A DNA stretch of 64,000 bases, from positions 1 to 64,000 of the forward strand of contig QZKJ01000113.1 of the NCBI GenBank assembly GCA_003605035.1. Reading direction: 5' to 3'. The stretch's first letter is position 1; every line of letters begins with the position of its first letter. The translations under genes were made by a program, and so were the position numbers. The notes below the pieces were generated by a model. That model saw nothing but the letters and a program-made list of their open reading frames with translations. It searched no databases and was not told where the DNA came from. Origin of the DNA: Desulfurivibrio sp. GTDB lineage: Bacteria; Desulfobacterota; Desulfobulbia; Desulfobulbales; SURF-16. Shown here in pieces: positions 7,667 to 17,730 of the stretch.

Positions 7667-10600
7667 AAGAGATCGGCATTTCCGGCGTTATCGCCAGGGC
7701 GTTCATCAAATCCAAGCTGACGCCGCTTATCGTGCTCGCCTCCCTGCTGCTCGGCGTGTTCGCCGTGCTGGTCACCTCCCGGGAAGAGGAGCCGCAGATC
7801 GTCGTGCCCATGATCGATGTCATCGTCACCTATCCGGGGGCCACGGCCCAGGAGGTGGAAGAGCGCGTCACCAAGCCGATGGAGAAGTTTCTGTGGGAGA
7901 TCAAGGGGGTGGAATATATCTACTCCATTGTCAAGCCCGGCATGAATCTGACCATTGTCCGTTTCTACGTGGGCGAGGACATGGAAAAAAGCCTGGTCAA
8001 TCTGCACACCAAGTTGATGTCGCACTATGACCGCATCCCCGCCGGGGTCTCCCAGCCCCTGGTCAAGCCCAAGTCCATTGATGATGTACCGATCCTCACC
8101 CTGACCCTATGGAGCGAGCAGGCGCACTATTCCGGTTACGAACTGCGGCGGGTCGCGGTGGAGGTGGCCGACGAGCTGAAGAAGGACATGAATGTCTCGG
8201 AGTTCTCGGTGATCGGCGGCCAGAGGCGGCAGGTGCGGGTTGCCCTTGATCCGGCCCGGCTCCGGGCTTATCACATCCCGGCCGTGCAGATCATGCAGAC
8301 CCTGCAGCAGGCCAATTTCGTGCTGCCGGCCGGCGCCTTTCCGGCAGGTAACGGCGAGTTCCTGGTTGAAACCGGGGGATTTCTGGAAAATATCGACGAG
8401 GTGGGGAAGGTGGTGGTGGCGGTGGCCGGTAATCGCCCCGTCTACCTGGAGGAGGTGGCCGATCTGTCCGACGGGCCGGAGGAGCCGGCTGACTATGTGT
8501 TCATGGGCAGCGGGCCGGCGGCAGCTGACAAGGATCTGCCCTCGCTTGCCGGGCCAAGGGAGGCGGTGACCATCGCCGTGTCCAAGAAAAAAGGGGCGAA
8601 CGCCAGCACGGTGGCGGGTGAGGCCCTGGCCAAGATCGAACAGCTGCGCGGCGGCATCCTGCCCGGCGACGTCCAGGTAACGGTCACCCGCAATTACGGC
8701 GAGACCGCCAGGGATAAATCCAACGAGCTGCTTGATCACATGCTGATCGCCACCATCTCGGTCATCATCCTCATGGCGCTTACCTTGGGCTGGCGCGAGT
8801 CCCTGGTGGTGGCCGTGGCGGTGCCGGTGACGCTCGCGCTGACGCTTTTGATCAACTATCTCTACGGCTACACCCTGAACCGGGTCACCCTGTTTGCCCT
8901 GATTTTTTCCATCGGGATTCTGGTGGATGACGCCATCGTGGTGGTGGAGAACATCCACCGCCATTTCAAGCTGCACGGGGTCAGCACGCGCACCGCCGTG
9001 CAGGCGGTGGACGAGGTGGGCAGCCCGACCATTCTGGCCACCTTTGCCGTCATCTTCGCCCTGCTGCCCATGGCCTTTGTGCGGGGCCTGATGGGACCCT
9101 ACATGCGGCCCATCCCGGTGGGGGCCTCGGCCGCCATGCTCTTTTCCCTGCTGGTGGCCTTTATCGTCAGCCCCTGGCTCAGCTACAAGGTGCTCAAGAA
9201 TGTGAAGAGCGACGGGCCGGGCGAGGCGGAAACCGGCCGGCTGCATGATCTCTATGAGCGGATCCTGGGACCGCTGCTCGATCACCGCGGTAAACGCCTG
9301 CTCATGCTGCTGCTGGTCGGCGGGCTGCTTTTCCTGTCCATGCTGCTGGTGCCCTTCAAGGCGGTGACCGTCAAGATGCTGCCCTTTGACAACAAGAGCG
9401 AGCTGCAGGTGATCATCGACATGCCGGAAGGGGTCAGCCTGGAGAGAACCGCCGCCGTGGCTCGTGAACTGGGCGATTATCTGCAGACCGTGCCGGAAGT
9501 GACCGATTTCCAGACCTACATCGGCACGGCGGCGCCCTACAACTTCAATGGCCTGGTGCGCCATTACTTTCTGCGCCAGGGCAGCAACGTGGCCGACATC
9601 CAGGTGAATTTCGTCGGCAAGGGCGAGCGGCAGCTGCAGAGCCATGAGCTGGCCACCAGGCTGCGGCCCGCGCTCAAGGAGATCGGCGACCGTTACGGGG
9701 CCCGTCTCAAGGTGGCGGAAATCCCGCCCGGCCCGCCGGTGCTGAGCACCCTGGTGGCCGAGGTCTACGGACCGGACCTGGAGCGGCAGATCGAGATAGC
9801 CAAAGAGATCAGAAATATTTTCGAGACCACCGACGGGGTGGTTGATGTGGACTGGTTCGTGGAGGATGATCAGCCTAAATTCACCTTTAGCGTGGACAAG
9901 GAAAAGGCGGCCTACCATGGCATCAGCACCACGCTGGCGGCCCAGAGCCTGCGCATGGCCCTGGGCGGCACGGCGGCGGGCCTGGTCCATTATGAGAAGG
10001 AGAAGGAGCCGGTTGAGCTGCTGCTGCGCGCCTCCCTGCCCGAGCGGGCCGGCATTGCCGCCCTGCAGGAGGTGAGCGTGCCGGCCGCGGACGGTTCCCT
10101 CATCCCGCTGGCCGCCTTGGTGCGCATCAGCCAGGGCGTGGAAAACAAGACCATTTATCATAAGAACCTCAAAAGGGTAACCTATGTCACCGGTGATGTG
10201 GCCGGCGCCATCGAAAGTCCGGTTTACGCCATCCTGGAGATGAAGGAGCGGATCAGCCGGCTCGCCCTGCCGGAGGGCTATGAGCTGCAGCAGTATTCAG
10301 CCGTGCAGCCGTGGCTGGAGACCAAATACGCCATGAAGTGGGACGGCGAATGGCACATCACCTATGAGGTGTTCCGTGATCTGGGCATGGCCTTTGCCGC
10401 CGTGCTGGTGCTGATCTATATCCTGGTGGTGGCCTGGTTCCGCAGCTTTGTCACCCCCCTGGTGATCATGGCCCCCATTCCCCTTACCCTGGTGGGCATT
10501 CTGCCCGGCCACTGGCTGTTTAACGCCTTTTTCACCGCCACCTCCATGATCGGCTTTATCGCCCTGTCCGGCATTATCGTCCGCAACTCCATCCTGCTGG

Positions 10601-10884
10601 TGGATTTTGTCCAGATGGAGTGGCAGAGCGGCGGCTCGCTGCGCACGGCCCTGATCACGGCCGGCGCGGTGCGGCTGCGGCCCATTGTGCTCACCGCCCT
10701 GGCGGTGGTGGTCGGCTCGTTTGTCATGATCTTTGATCCGATCTTCCAGGGGCTGGCCATTGCCATGATGTTCGGGGCGGTGGCGGCCACGGCCCTGACG
10801 CTGGTTGCCGTGCCCCTGCTCTACTTTGAGTTTTTCCGCCACCGGCCGTGCCCGGGGGCGGACGGAGATGAACCGGCGGAGTGA
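7663..10884 (+). CDS. RND multidrug-type efflux pump subunit (AcrB/HAE1 family)
   Basis: At 1073 residues this is a full-length RND pump with twelve predicted membrane helices and two large periplasmic loops. TM4 carries the paired aspartates of the proton relay ([17 protein letters not shown]422-D423). TM1 is near residues 17-35, and the second half repeats the pattern from about residue 545. It exports compounds from the periplasm or inner leaflet using proton entry and needs the two preceding gene products. The lack of the Glu-rich metal relay of CusA-type pumps and the HAE1-like DD motif favour hydrophobic or amphiphilic substrates over metals. The substrate is unknown. Confidence 0.95.
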   Translation: MKEIGISGVIARAFIKSKLTPLIVLASLLLGVFAVLVTSREEEPQIVVPMIDVIVTYPGATAQEVEERVTKPMEKFLWEIKGVEYIYSIVKPGMNLTIVRFYVGEDMEKSLVNLHTKLMSHYDRIPAGVSQPLVKPKSIDDVPILTLTLWSEQAHYSGYELRRVAVEVADELKKDMNVSEFSVIGGQRRQVRVALDPARLRAYHIPAVQIMQTLQQANFVLPAGAFPAGNGEFLVETGGFLENIDEVGKVVVAVAGNRPVYLEEVADLSDGPEEPADYVFMGSGPAAADKDLPSLAGPREAVTIAVSKKKGANASTVAGEALAKIEQLRGGILPGDVQVTVTRNYGETARDKSNELLDHMLIATISVIILMALTLGWRESLVVAVAVPVTLALTLLINYLYGYTLNRVTLFALIFSIGILVDDAIVVVENIHRHFKLHGVSTRTAVQAVDEVGSPTILATFAVIFALLPMAFVRGLMGPYMRPIPVGASAAMLFSLLVAFIVSPWLSYKVLKNVKSDGPGEAETGRLHDLYERILGPLLDHRGKRLLMLLLVGGLLFLSMLLVPFKAVTVKMLPFDNKSELQVIIDMPEGVSLERTAAVARELGDYLQTVPEVTDFQTYIGTAAPYNFNGLVRHYFLRQGSNVADIQVNFVGKGERQLQSHELATRLRPALKEIGDRYGARLKVAEIPPGPPVLSTLVAEVYGPDLERQIEIAKEIRNIFETTDGVVDVDWFVEDDQPKFTFSVDKEKAAYHGISTTLAAQSLRMALGGTAAGLVHYEKEKEPVELLLRASLPERAGIAALQEVSVPAADGSLIPLAALVRISQGVENKTIYHKNLKRVTYVTGDVAGAIESPVYAILEMKERISRLALPEGYELQQYSAVQPWLETKYAMKWDGEWHITYEVFRDLGMAFAAVLVLIYILVVAWFRSFVTPLVIMAPIPLTLVGILPGHWLFNAFFTATSMIGFIALSGIIVRNSILLVDFVQMEWQSGGSLRTALITAGAVRLRPIVLTALAVVVGSFVMIFDPIFQGLAIAMMFGAVAATALTLVAVPLLYFEFFRHRPCPGADGDEPAE

Positions 10885-10988
10885 AATTCCGGCGTCAGCC
10901 AGGCGAGGGCAGTATGGGTTTTTACGGATTCCTAACTTTTTTATTCTGCATGGGTATGCAAACGGCAAGGGAATGTGGTAATTTGAAA

Positions 10989-11013
10989 TATAATCCACCA
11001 TAGTGGGGATTAT
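10989..11013 (+). promoter_or_regulatory. Possible -10 box overlapping an inverted repeat before the cytochrome gene
   Basis: TATAAT at 10989-10994 merges into ATAATCC-A-CC (10990-10999), which faces GGGGATTAT (11005-11013) across five bases. No good -35 box is visible 17 bases upstream, so an activator or alternative sigma factor would be needed. The repeat sits where an operator would control the triheme cytochrome gene. Confidence 0.35.
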
Positions 11014-11066
11014 CCCGCAGCGCTGGGGGCAGAAGCGTCATATCAATGAAAAAAGGAGAGAAGGAA

Positions 11067-11486
11067 ATGATGAATGCCGGCAGGAAATTCACCGTGCTGT
11101 TGACCATGGCGGGCCTGGTGCTGATGGGTGCGTATCCGCTGCAGGCCAGGCAGGTGGTTCATTATAAGTTCCTGGTAGAGTCGGAGGATACGCGAAGTTG
11201 CATTGACTGCCATTACCGGCAGGAGGATGATGACAAGAACAATCGCTGCCCGAAAAACTGCATGGTCGATCCGGCCTCGTCCCATCCGGTTGCCAAGAAA
11301 TATCCGCCCCGCGGCAAGGAAAAGGAATATATACCCCTCAAGGAGCTCAGGAAGACCGGCCTGATCAGGCTGGAGGCCGGCAAGGTCACCTGTATCTCCT
11401 GCCATGATGTGGCCAACAACATCGAGTATCATACGGTGGTGGAAGACAGGGGCACCCACCTCTGCAAGCTCTGTCATATCCGCTGA
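11067..11486 (+). CDS. Small periplasmic triheme cytochrome c
   Basis: A 139-residue exported protein with three CxxCH heme-attachment motifs: CIDCH, CISCH and CKLCH. A further CPKNC pair lacks the His. The start at ATG 11067 has GGAG eight bases upstream; an ATG 21 bases earlier has none. The signal peptide runs to about PLQARQ. The motif spacing and Lys-rich, Asp-rich sequence resemble small soluble electron carriers of metal- and sulfate-reducing bacteria. It stands alone, convergent with the hemerythrin gene, so its redox partner is not indicated by context. Confidence 0.9.
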   Translation: MMNAGRKFTVLLTMAGLVLMGAYPLQARQVVHYKFLVESEDTRSCIDCHYRQEDDDKNNRCPKNCMVDPASSHPVAKKYPPRGKEKEYIPLKELRKTGLIRLEAGKVTCISCHDVANNIEYHTVVEDRGTHLCKLCHIR

Positions 11487-11562
11487 GCCGCCCCGATCCG
11501 CCGGCTAATCCGGCCCTGGGTGATGAGGCCGGAAAAGCCCCTGCCGCAGCTGCTTTGCCCGG

Positions 11563-11991
11563 CTATCTGACCGACAGGAAGGCGTCGTCAACATTGGCGA
11601 CATATTTGCTGTATTTCATGTCCGAAGTGAGGATATGGTCCAGGAGCCACTCTTTCAGAAAGCGGCCGATTTCCGGCAGCGCCTCCTTGCCGTAGCTGTG
11701 CCAGTTCTCCCCGTGGCGGAAAATGTCTTCCGTGAGCTTTTCATGCTCCCGGATGTGGGCCTGCAGCTGTTCCGCCGGATATCTTGCTATCTCCATCAGT
11801 TTTTCTTCATCCCGGAAGTGCTGTTCCGCGTATTGGATGAGCCGGTTCAGGATAGAATAGGCGGTCTTCATGCCCTCGCCCCTGGCAATGGCCTGATTGA
11901 AATCATTAACGATTCCCACCAGAATCTGATGCTGGTGATCAATAAAGGCGGATTGTACGCTGTAGGCACTGCTCCATATGATTTTCCCCAT
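11563..11991 (-). CDS. Bacteriohemerythrin
   Basis: A 142-residue four-helix protein carrying all seven di-iron ligands of hemerythrins: H21 (IDHQH), H58 and E62 (HFRDE), H79 and H83 (HIREH), H119 and D124 (DHILTSD). It reversibly binds O2 and in microaerophiles and anaerobes is thought to deliver or scavenge oxygen; with no partner domain it is probably a free cytoplasmic carrier. The gene converges with the triheme cytochrome gene; only about 75 bases separate them, with no clear intrinsic terminator. Upstream lie nearly 600 bases without a gene. Confidence 0.95.
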   Translation of the reverse strand: MGKIIWSSAYSVQSAFIDHQHQILVGIVNDFNQAIARGEGMKTAYSILNRLIQYAEQHFRDEEKLMEIARYPAEQLQAHIREHEKLTEDIFRHGENWHSYGKEALPEIGRFLKEWLLDHILTSDMKYSKYVANVDDAFLSVR

Positions 11992-12573
11992 GGCATCACC
12001 TTTTGTTTGTCTGTTGTCTGCCGTAACCCCTGTTATCAGTATAAGTTATTTCTGCAGCAATGACCCAGGGGAAATTTGCCGGCCTGCCGTTGCACAGCTT
12101 TTTTTATGAGGGCAGCGGCCTTGGCCAGTCCGGGCGAACGCCGTGCCAATCGCGGCCATGGCAGAGGTTGCCCCGGGGCGCCTGCTGGGAAATTTTCTGC
12201 TGCGACATTTTGCCGCATTCACATCAGCGCTGCAGCATGATATGGTCAGGTGTAGCAACATTGTGAAGCTCTGAGGGATAATGTGCCGAGCCCGCGGAGC
12301 TGATTGATGGTTGCAAGTCTTCATGCGCAACAGCAGCAGCCGGAATCCCTCCTCCGGTTGCTGCTGTTGGGCAGATTCAAACCAGATAATCAATCCCTGG
12401 CTCTCCCGCCCATCCCTTTCCGCTGCAAGTCCTCATCACAGCTTTTGCCGTTGCCATGAGCCATTCCGGGTTGCCGAAAGATCCGGAGCGCGGTAGATTC
12501 AGTATTGCTCAATGGGTAAGGGCGCGATATCTGATTCCACATCTTAAAAAGATTAAGAAAAAAGCGGGATGAT
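11992..12573. other. Gene-free region with a 16-bp hairpin
   Basis: I see no gene here. The one clear structure is at 12328-12369: CAACAGCAGCAGCCGG pairs with CCGGTTGCTGCTGTTG (one mismatch) around a ten-base loop. No T-run follows, so it is not an intrinsic terminator. It may be a decayed mobile repeat or part of a leader RNA of the following gene. Confidence 0.4.
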
Positions 12574-13410
12574 ATGAAAAGAATCGATCCATGTCTGGCG
12601 CGGTGCGGCAGTGATTTTACGGCGAAAATTTTACGGACCGCGGCCCTGGCGGCGCTCGAGGCCGGCCATATCCTGGCCGGTTTGTATCATAAGCCGCACC
12701 AGGTGAGGTACAAGGGCGAGATCGATCTGGTGACGGAAGCGGATGTGGCGGCCGAGAAATGCGTGCTGGACATCCTGGCCGCCCAGTGCCCTGGCATCAG
12801 AATCCTCTCCGAGGAGTCGCATGCCGTGTACCAGGGAGTGCCCCGGGAGCCGGTGTGGATCATCGACCCCCTGGACGGCACCACCAATTTTGCCCATGGC
12901 TTCCCCTGGTTTGCCGTTTCCGTCGCCTATTCGGAAAAGGGCGAGAGCCTGGCCGGCGTCATTTATGCGCCGATGCAGGATGAGCTCTTTTTTTCCTGCA
13001 GGGGCTGCGGGGCATGGCTCAACGGGGAGCAAATCGCGGTGTCAGGCACCGCTGAACTGCTCAAGTCTCTGCTGGCCACCGGTTTTCCCTATGATGTCAG
13101 GGAGAACCCTGATGCGGTGCTGGGGGCGCTAGGCAAATTTCTGACCCGCTGCCAGGGGGTGCGCAGGGCCGGGGCCGCGGCCCTGGATCTGGCCTATGTG
13201 GCCTGCGGCAGGCTGGACGGCTTCTGGGAGATCAAGCTCAAACCATGGGACACGGCGGCCGGGTGGCTGCTGGTGGAAGAGGCCGGCGGCACGGTCACTG
13301 ATTTCAGAGGCGGCCCCTATTCGCCCTTTGTGCCGGAACTGCTCTCCTCAAACCGCTTGATTCATGCGGAGCTGATTGCCCATCTGCAGGAATTTTCCAT
13401 GAACCTTTAG
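12574..13410 (+). CDS. suhB: Inositol monophosphatase family protein (SuhB-like)
   Basis: A 278-residue Mg2+-dependent phosphatase. All metal-binding motifs are present: DLVTEAD near residue 50, the glutamates in ILSEES near 74, the core DPLDGTTNFAHG near 95-106, and WDTAAG near 228. The family hydrolyses inositol-1-phosphate or related sugar phosphates; in enterobacteria SuhB also acts in rRNA transcription and is moonlighting. The N-terminus is about ten residues longer than usual. A weak GGGATGAT precedes the ATG. It stands alone, so which phosphoester it acts on is not shown by context. Confidence 0.92.
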   Translation: MKRIDPCLARCGSDFTAKILRTAALAALEAGHILAGLYHKPHQVRYKGEIDLVTEADVAAEKCVLDILAAQCPGIRILSEESHAVYQGVPREPVWIIDPLDGTTNFAHGFPWFAVSVAYSEKGESLAGVIYAPMQDELFFSCRGCGAWLNGEQIAVSGTAELLKSLLATGFPYDVRENPDAVLGALGKFLTRCQGVRRAGAAALDLAYVACGRLDGFWEIKLKPWDTAAGWLLVEEAGGTVTDFRGGPYSPFVPELLSSNRLIHAELIAHLQEFSMNL

Positions 13411-13458
13411 CCGGCTTCCCGCGGCGCCTGCCGCTTTCTGACTTGATCTCCGTCATGG

Positions 13459-13533
13459 GAATTCAGAAGACAGGAGACAGGATTCTGAGATTGATTTTAT
13501 TACGTTTTATTCTGGCTCCTGGCTCCTGAATTC
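13459..13533. repeat. Dispersed inverted repeat, GAATTCAGAAG type
   Basis: GAATTCAG-A-AG-A-CAGGAG-A-CAG at 13459-13480 faces its complement at 13512-13533 (three differing positions, all A versus C) across 31 bases. The same CAGGAGACAG/GAATTCAGAAG vocabulary returns at 42788-42843, so this is a genome-wide repeat family of unknown function. Confidence 0.55.
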
Positions 13534-13614
13534 TATGGCAACAAGTTTTGGCAACCTGAAATATTTATTTCATTTCAATATGTTCCCACAACTCAGAAAG
13601 CTGAAAAAATAATC

Positions 13615-14265
13615 ATGCGCACGCTTATCCTTAAAGTCCTCTTTTTCATGGTGGTGCTGGCAGCCCTTTTTCTCCTTGAGTTTCATCTGTTCGGCCAGGA
13701 TTTCGAGCTGCTGTTCAACCAGCAGCGCTGCATTGAGTGGTTCAGCCGGATACGACCGTATGGGTGGGCCATCGGCATCGGATTGCTGATTGGCGATCTC
13801 CTTCTTCCCGTGCCGGCGACGGGCATCATGGCAGCCCTGGGTAATGTTTACGGCGTCATGGCCGGCGCCTTGTTCAGCGTCATCGGCTCGGCCGGCGCAG
13901 GTTTCATCGGTTATGGGGTAGCACGTTTTCTCGGCAGCAAGGGCAGCCGTTTTCTTGCTGCAGAGGAGGATCTGGCCCGTTTTCAGCGTCTCTTTGATAA
14001 ATGGGGCGGCATGGCGATCATCATCAGCCGCATGATGCCGGTTCTGCCGGAGGTGCTGACCATTCTGGCCGGTATCGCCGGCATGAATTTGTTAAAGTTC
14101 ACTGCCTCTCTCCTGCTGGGCACGGTTTTTACCTCCCTGCTGTTTTCCTGGCTCGGCTACGCCTCCCGTGCGTTGCCCGGCTATGGCATGCTGGCCGCCG
14201 TACTTATTCCCCTGCTCATCTGGCCTGTTTTTCTCCGGCTTGTCCGCGGCAAACAGGGCAGGTAA
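13615..14265 (+). CDS. TVP38/TMEM64 family (VTT domain) membrane protein
   Basis: A 216-residue integral membrane protein with about six hydrophobic segments. The SNARE-associated/VTT domain shows the re-entrant-loop signatures LPVPATGIMAALGNVYG (about 64-80) and SRMMPVLPEVLTILAGIAG (about 140-158). DedA and TVP38 relatives are thought to move lipids or carry out ion-coupled transport in the inner membrane. No Shine-Dalgarno is seen before the ATG. The gene is alone, followed by a palindromic mobile element. Confidence 0.85.
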   Translation: MRTLILKVLFFMVVLAALFLLEFHLFGQDFELLFNQQRCIEWFSRIRPYGWAIGIGLLIGDLLLPVPATGIMAALGNVYGVMAGALFSVIGSAGAGFIGYGVARFLGSKGSRFLAAEEDLARFQRLFDKWGGMAIIISRMMPVLPEVLTILAGIAGMNLLKFTASLLLGTVFTSLLFSWLGYASRALPGYGMLAAVLIPLLIWPVFLRLVRGKQGR

Positions 14266-14463
14266 AGACGGGAAAGCGGATTTGGGCCTTTGCCGGCCTG
14301 AAAATCGCGATGCAGCGTTCCGTCCGTCCGCGTTCTCGAATAACTTCCCCTCAGCGTTCAATAAAATCACCAAAAAAATTGACTTTACCGTGTCTTCTGA
14401 CCTAGCATTCTCATATGGCACGCGTTCAGAGCCATGGCTGTTGCGACCCATCAGCTTTCAATA

Positions 14464-14638
14464 GAGCCTCTTGCAAAATGAACGTCGTAGCGAGATCGAG
14501 AGAAAAATATTCTGGGCAAGGATGAGTGGTGAAATCGCCCGGAAGCGGAGCAGTGCTCCGCCCCGGACGATTTCACCAGGATGGCCGCACAGGTTATTTT
14601 TAGCCGATCGGAGTAGATGTTCATTTTGCAAGAGGCTC
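14464..14638. mobile_element. MITE: 175-bp palindromic element with 20-bp terminal repeats
   Basis: The ends are perfect inverted copies: GAGCCTCTTGCAAAATGAAC at 14464-14483 and its complement at 14619-14638. AATA flanks both sides (14460-14463 and 14639-14642), which looks like a 4-bp target duplication. The inside is palindromic too: GGTGAAATCG pairs with CGATTTCACC, and GCGGAGCA with TGCTCCGC at the tip, so one strand could fold end to end. There is no coding sequence; movement would need a transposase elsewhere. It lies just before the ribosome-binding site of the Cache protein gene, so it may also supply or block transcription. Confidence 0.75.
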
Positions 14639-14664
14639 AATACTGACATTTGGAGGAAGAAAAG

Positions 14665-15225
14665 ATGAAAAGGACTCTGATGTTTGTTGTTTCCGGGCTG
14701 TTCTTTCTTGCAGGCATATTGGCAGCCAATGCCGGGGAGAAGGCGCCGCAGCAGGTTATTGATCTGGCCAATGGGACCCTGGCCGCCCTGGGCACGGACC
14801 CGGTCATCGTCAAAGCGGTCCGGGAGGAAAACGCCAAAGGCAAAACCCTGGCCCAGATCCAGGAGAAGGACAGGGAGTGGCGCGAATATGCCGGCTTTGC
14901 CGACTACATGAAGGCCATCATGGATTCTGAATGCGGCAGGCATATCCGCGAGATTCAGGCGAGCGCCCCCTTTTATGCGGAAATTTTCGTCATGGACAGC
15001 CAGGGCGCCAATGTGGCCATGACTGACAAGACCTCGGACTACTGGCAGGGTGATGAGGATAAATTCCAGAAATCCTTTGCCGGCGGGGCAGGCGCCGTCT
15101 TTATCGATGATGTCAGGTTTGATGACAGCGCCCAGGCTTACCAGGTGCAGATATCCGTGCCGGTGATGGATGGCGGCAAGGCCATCGGCGCCATTACCTT
15201 TGGCATTGATGTGGACAAGATCTGA
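14665..15225 (+). CDS. Secreted Cache-type sensor domain protein
   Basis: About 186 residues: a signal peptide (FVVSGLFFLAGILAANAG) and a single periplasmic Cache/PDC-like domain ending in SVPVMDGGKAIGAITFGIDV, the usual last strands of such folds. There is no second membrane helix or output domain, so it would be a free periplasmic ligand-binding protein. The start is ATG 14665 with GGAGG eight bases upstream. The chemoreceptor gene starts 78 bases downstream on the same strand, so it could present a ligand to that receptor; this is inference from position. Confidence 0.8.
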   Translation: MKRTLMFVVSGLFFLAGILAANAGEKAPQQVIDLANGTLAALGTDPVIVKAVREENAKGKTLAQIQEKDREWREYAGFADYMKAIMDSECGRHIREIQASAPFYAEIFVMDSQGANVAMTDKTSDYWQGDEDKFQKSFAGGAGAVFIDDVRFDDSAQAYQVQISVPVMDGGKAIGAITFGIDVDKI

Positions 15226-15303
15226 AACAGGGTGGCGGTTTGCCGGTTTCATGCCCAGGCGTGTCGCCAGCATGAGCGTTCAATTTCCAGGGAGGTTGCC
15301 GAG

Positions 15304-16956
15304 GTGAAATGGTTCAGAAATCTGAAAGTTGGGGCCAAGCTCCTGGCCAGCTTTTCTGTCATGCTTGTTTTCATGGCAGTGATCGGTATTGCCGGTTACC
15401 GGAGCATCGCGGTCATCTACAGCCATCTTGAAAGGATTTTTGCCGTCAACCTGCCCGGCATTGATTATCTGACCGAAACTGACCGGGATCTGCAGCAGCT
15501 GCTGGTGGCTGAACGCTCGATGATTTTTGCCAATGCCCAGTCGGAGGAATTCAAGGGCATGGTGGCTGAGTATGAAACAAACCTCAGCCAGTCCGGTGAG
15601 CGGTGGGAGAAGTATAAGGCCCTTGCCGTGTCAGCCGAGGAAAAGGCTCTTGTGCCAAAGTTCGAAAAGGCCCGGCAGGAGTGGCAGGCCGTTTCCAGGC
15701 GGATCGTTGACGGCCGGGTTGCCGACACAAGGGAAGGGCGCCGGGAAGCTCTTGATCTCTCGCTGGGGGTGGGCAGGGAGAAGTTTGAGGAGATGCGGGA
15801 CTACCTTGACCAGCTCACCGGCATCAACCTCAAAATGGCTGAAAAGGCCCATGAAAAATCCGGAGCCGCCCATCGGTCCGCGGTGTTGTTTTTACTGGCA
15901 GCAATCGGGGCCGGTCTGCTGGCCGCCATCCTGCTGGTGTGGGGCTTGAGCCGCGGGGTAACCAGGCCGCTCAGGGAGATGATCGGAGGCCTTTCCTCTG
16001 CAGCTGGCCAGGTCAACGCCGGATCGATGCAGCTGGCCGCCGCCAGCCAGTCACTGGCCGATGGGGCTTCCGAGCAGGCGGCCTCCATCCAGGAGACGTC
16101 GGCCTCCATTGAAGAGCTCTCCTCCATGACCAGGGCCAATGCCGACAATGCCGGCGAGGCCAGGAACATGATGGGAGCAGTCTCGCAGATCGTTGACAAG
16201 GTTAACCTGCACATGGGGGAAATGGCTGCGGCCATAGCCGAGATCAATAAGTCAAGCGAGGAGACGGGCAAGATTATCAAGACCATTGATGAAATAGCCT
16301 TTCAGACCAATCTGCTGGCGCTCAATGCCGCGGTTGAGGCAGCCAGGGCGGGCGAGGCCGGCGCAGGCTTTGCCGTGGTGGCTGATGAGGTCCGCAATCT
16401 GGCCATGCGAGCGGCCGAGGCGGCAAAAGATACGTCCCGCCTGATTGAGGATACCATCAGGGCCGTGCAGAATGGCAATAAGCTGACCAGGCTGACCCAG
16501 GAGGCCTTTGCCGAGAATGTTGCTATCGCCGGAAAGGTAGGGGATCTGGTGGCGGAGATTGCCAGTGCCTCCAGTGAACAGGCTCAGGGGATCGGGCAGT
16601 TGAGCAAGGCGATTTCCGAAATGGATGAAGTGGTGCAGCGGGTGGCGGCCAATGCCGAGGAGACCGCCTCGACTTCGGAAGAGATGAATGCCCAGTCTGA
16701 ACAGCTGCAGGCCATGGTGGCTGAGTTGACCGCCCTTGTCGGCCGGGCCGGGGATGGCGGGGGAAGCGGTCACCTGGCCGGGTCCGGAAAACAGCGCTTT
16801 GAAAAGGCGGAAGAACGTGTGCCGGTGCAGGGCCGGCCTGCCCTGGCCGCTCCGGACGGCAAGGCTGCGAAGAGACCGGTCAGGAGCGGGCAGGCCAGGG
16901 AGACGAAACCGGAGCAGATCATCCCTCTCGATGACGAGGATTTCAAGGATTTTTGA
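15304..16956 (+). CDS. Methyl-accepting chemotaxis protein
   Basis: A receptor of about 550 residues. I start it at GTG 15304 ([10 protein letters not shown]), which has GGGAGG eight bases upstream. TM1 is near residues 11-33, a four-helix-bundle sensor spans about 35-190, TM2 is near 196-218, and then comes a poorly conserved HAMP. The signalling hairpin carries the near-invariant tip [19 protein letters not shown] and [17 protein letters not shown]. The C-terminal tail is long and lacks the NWETF-type CheR-binding pentapeptide. It lies directly after a secreted Cache protein. A two-way intrinsic terminator follows. Confidence 0.92.
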   Translation: MKWFRNLKVGAKLLASFSVMLVFMAVIGIAGYRSIAVIYSHLERIFAVNLPGIDYLTETDRDLQQLLVAERSMIFANAQSEEFKGMVAEYETNLSQSGERWEKYKALAVSAEEKALVPKFEKARQEWQAVSRRIVDGRVADTREGRREALDLSLGVGREKFEEMRDYLDQLTGINLKMAEKAHEKSGAAHRSAVLFLLAAIGAGLLAAILLVWGLSRGVTRPLREMIGGLSSAAGQVNAGSMQLAAASQSLADGASEQAASIQETSASIEELSSMTRANADNAGEARNMMGAVSQIVDKVNLHMGEMAAAIAEINKSSEETGKIIKTIDEIAFQTNLLALNAAVEAARAGEAGAGFAVVADEVRNLAMRAAEAAKDTSRLIEDTIRAVQNGNKLTRLTQEAFAENVAIAGKVGDLVAEIASASSEQAQGIGQLSKAISEMDEVVQRVAANAEETASTSEEMNAQSEQLQAMVAELTALVGRAGDGGGSGHLAGSGKQRFEKAEERVPVQGRPALAAPDGKAAKRPVRSGQARETKPEQIIPLDDEDFKDF

Positions 16957-16987
16957 TTTTTTGCCGGCTTTGGGAACGGAAATAAAA

Positions 16988-17012
16988 AAAAGGGGCGCTG
17001 AAAGCCCCTTTT
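16988..17012. terminator. Bidirectional intrinsic terminator
   Basis: GGGGC (16992-16996) pairs with GCCCC (17004-17008), with A-runs on the left and T-runs on the right, so it works for both the chemoreceptor (plus) and the PEP-CTERM gene (minus). Confidence 0.88.
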
Positions 17013-17052
17013 TTTTGCTGTCTGCCGCGGAGGTGTCTGGTGTCTCTGCTGC

Positions 17053-17730
17053 TCAGGCCCGGTATTTCTTTCTGGCAAATCCGGCCACTCCAGCCAGGCC
17101 GGTGCCGAACAGCAGCATGGTGGCCGGTTCGGGAACCGGGGCGACGTCTTCATAGCAGCCGGCCAGGTCCAGTTTAGATACCGTAAAAGAGCCGCTCATT
17201 GCGGTAATCGTCACTTCAAGTTTATGGTCGTCACGGAGATATGAGGTGACATTAAGTGCTCCGCTTGAGCCGAAAATGAAAGGATCGAGATCGATCAATG
17301 CATCATATAATGGGTCATTGGGTGGCAAGCCGCCATTGAGTATTGAAATCGTATCGGCGGTAATGAGATCTTCAAGGACAAACTCTATGGTGTCATTAGT
17401 AGCAGATGAAAATTTGAGAGTAAGATACGCATAATGAAGAAAAGCTTCCGGATCCATGCTGCCATCTGGAAGTCTCTCGTAATCGTCGGGGTTGATGGAA
17501 AAATCGTAACTGTGACTTTCTACCATTTCCTCCGGAATTTCCCAGAGTTCCATGGTGTCGGTTTCTAAATCGAAATACCAGGTGAAGGTGTTGGCTGTTG
17601 TTGAGGTGGCATCGAGGGTGATGTCGGAATCTCCATAGTCTTCATAGTGGATGTGGGTGGCCTGGGCCAGGACCGGTGATCCTGCCAGGAACAGCAGAAC
17701 AGCGGGAAAGATATATTTTCTCTTCATCAT
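17053..17730 (-). CDS. PEP-CTERM sorting domain protein
   Basis: A 225-residue exported protein: signal peptide (KYIFPAVLLFLAGSPVLAQA), a variable beta-rich acidic middle, and a C-terminal tail VPEPATMLLFGTGLAGVAGF followed by RKK. That tail is the PEP-CTERM signal recognised by exosortase, which releases such proteins outside the cell, often with exopolysaccharide. No exosortase gene is in the window. GAGGAG lies seven bases before the ATG. The second PEP-CTERM gene upstream has an almost identical tail but an unrelated middle. An 8-bp inverted repeat (GAAACCTG/CAGGTTTC, 17750-17781) lies just upstream and may be regulatory. Confidence 0.88.
   Translation of the reverse strand: MMKRKYIFPAVLLFLAGSPVLAQATHIHYEDYGDSDITLDATSTTANTFTWYFDLETDTMELWEIPEEMVESHSYDFSINPDDYERLPDGSMDPEAFLHYAYLTLKFSSATNDTIEFVLEDLITADTISILNGGLPPNDPLYDALIDLDPFIFGSSGALNVTSYLRDDHKLEVTITAMSGSFTVSKLDLAGCYEDVAPVPEPATMLLFGTGLAGVAGFARKKYRA

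Noticed and set aside
8107-10161. 684-codon frame on the minus strand opposite the RND pump
   Set aside because: His/Gln/Gly-rich shadow of a real pump gene.
12046-12393. 115-codon frame on the minus strand in the gene-free region
   Set aside because: No ribosome-binding site, no domain, odd composition, and it runs through the 12328 hairpin.
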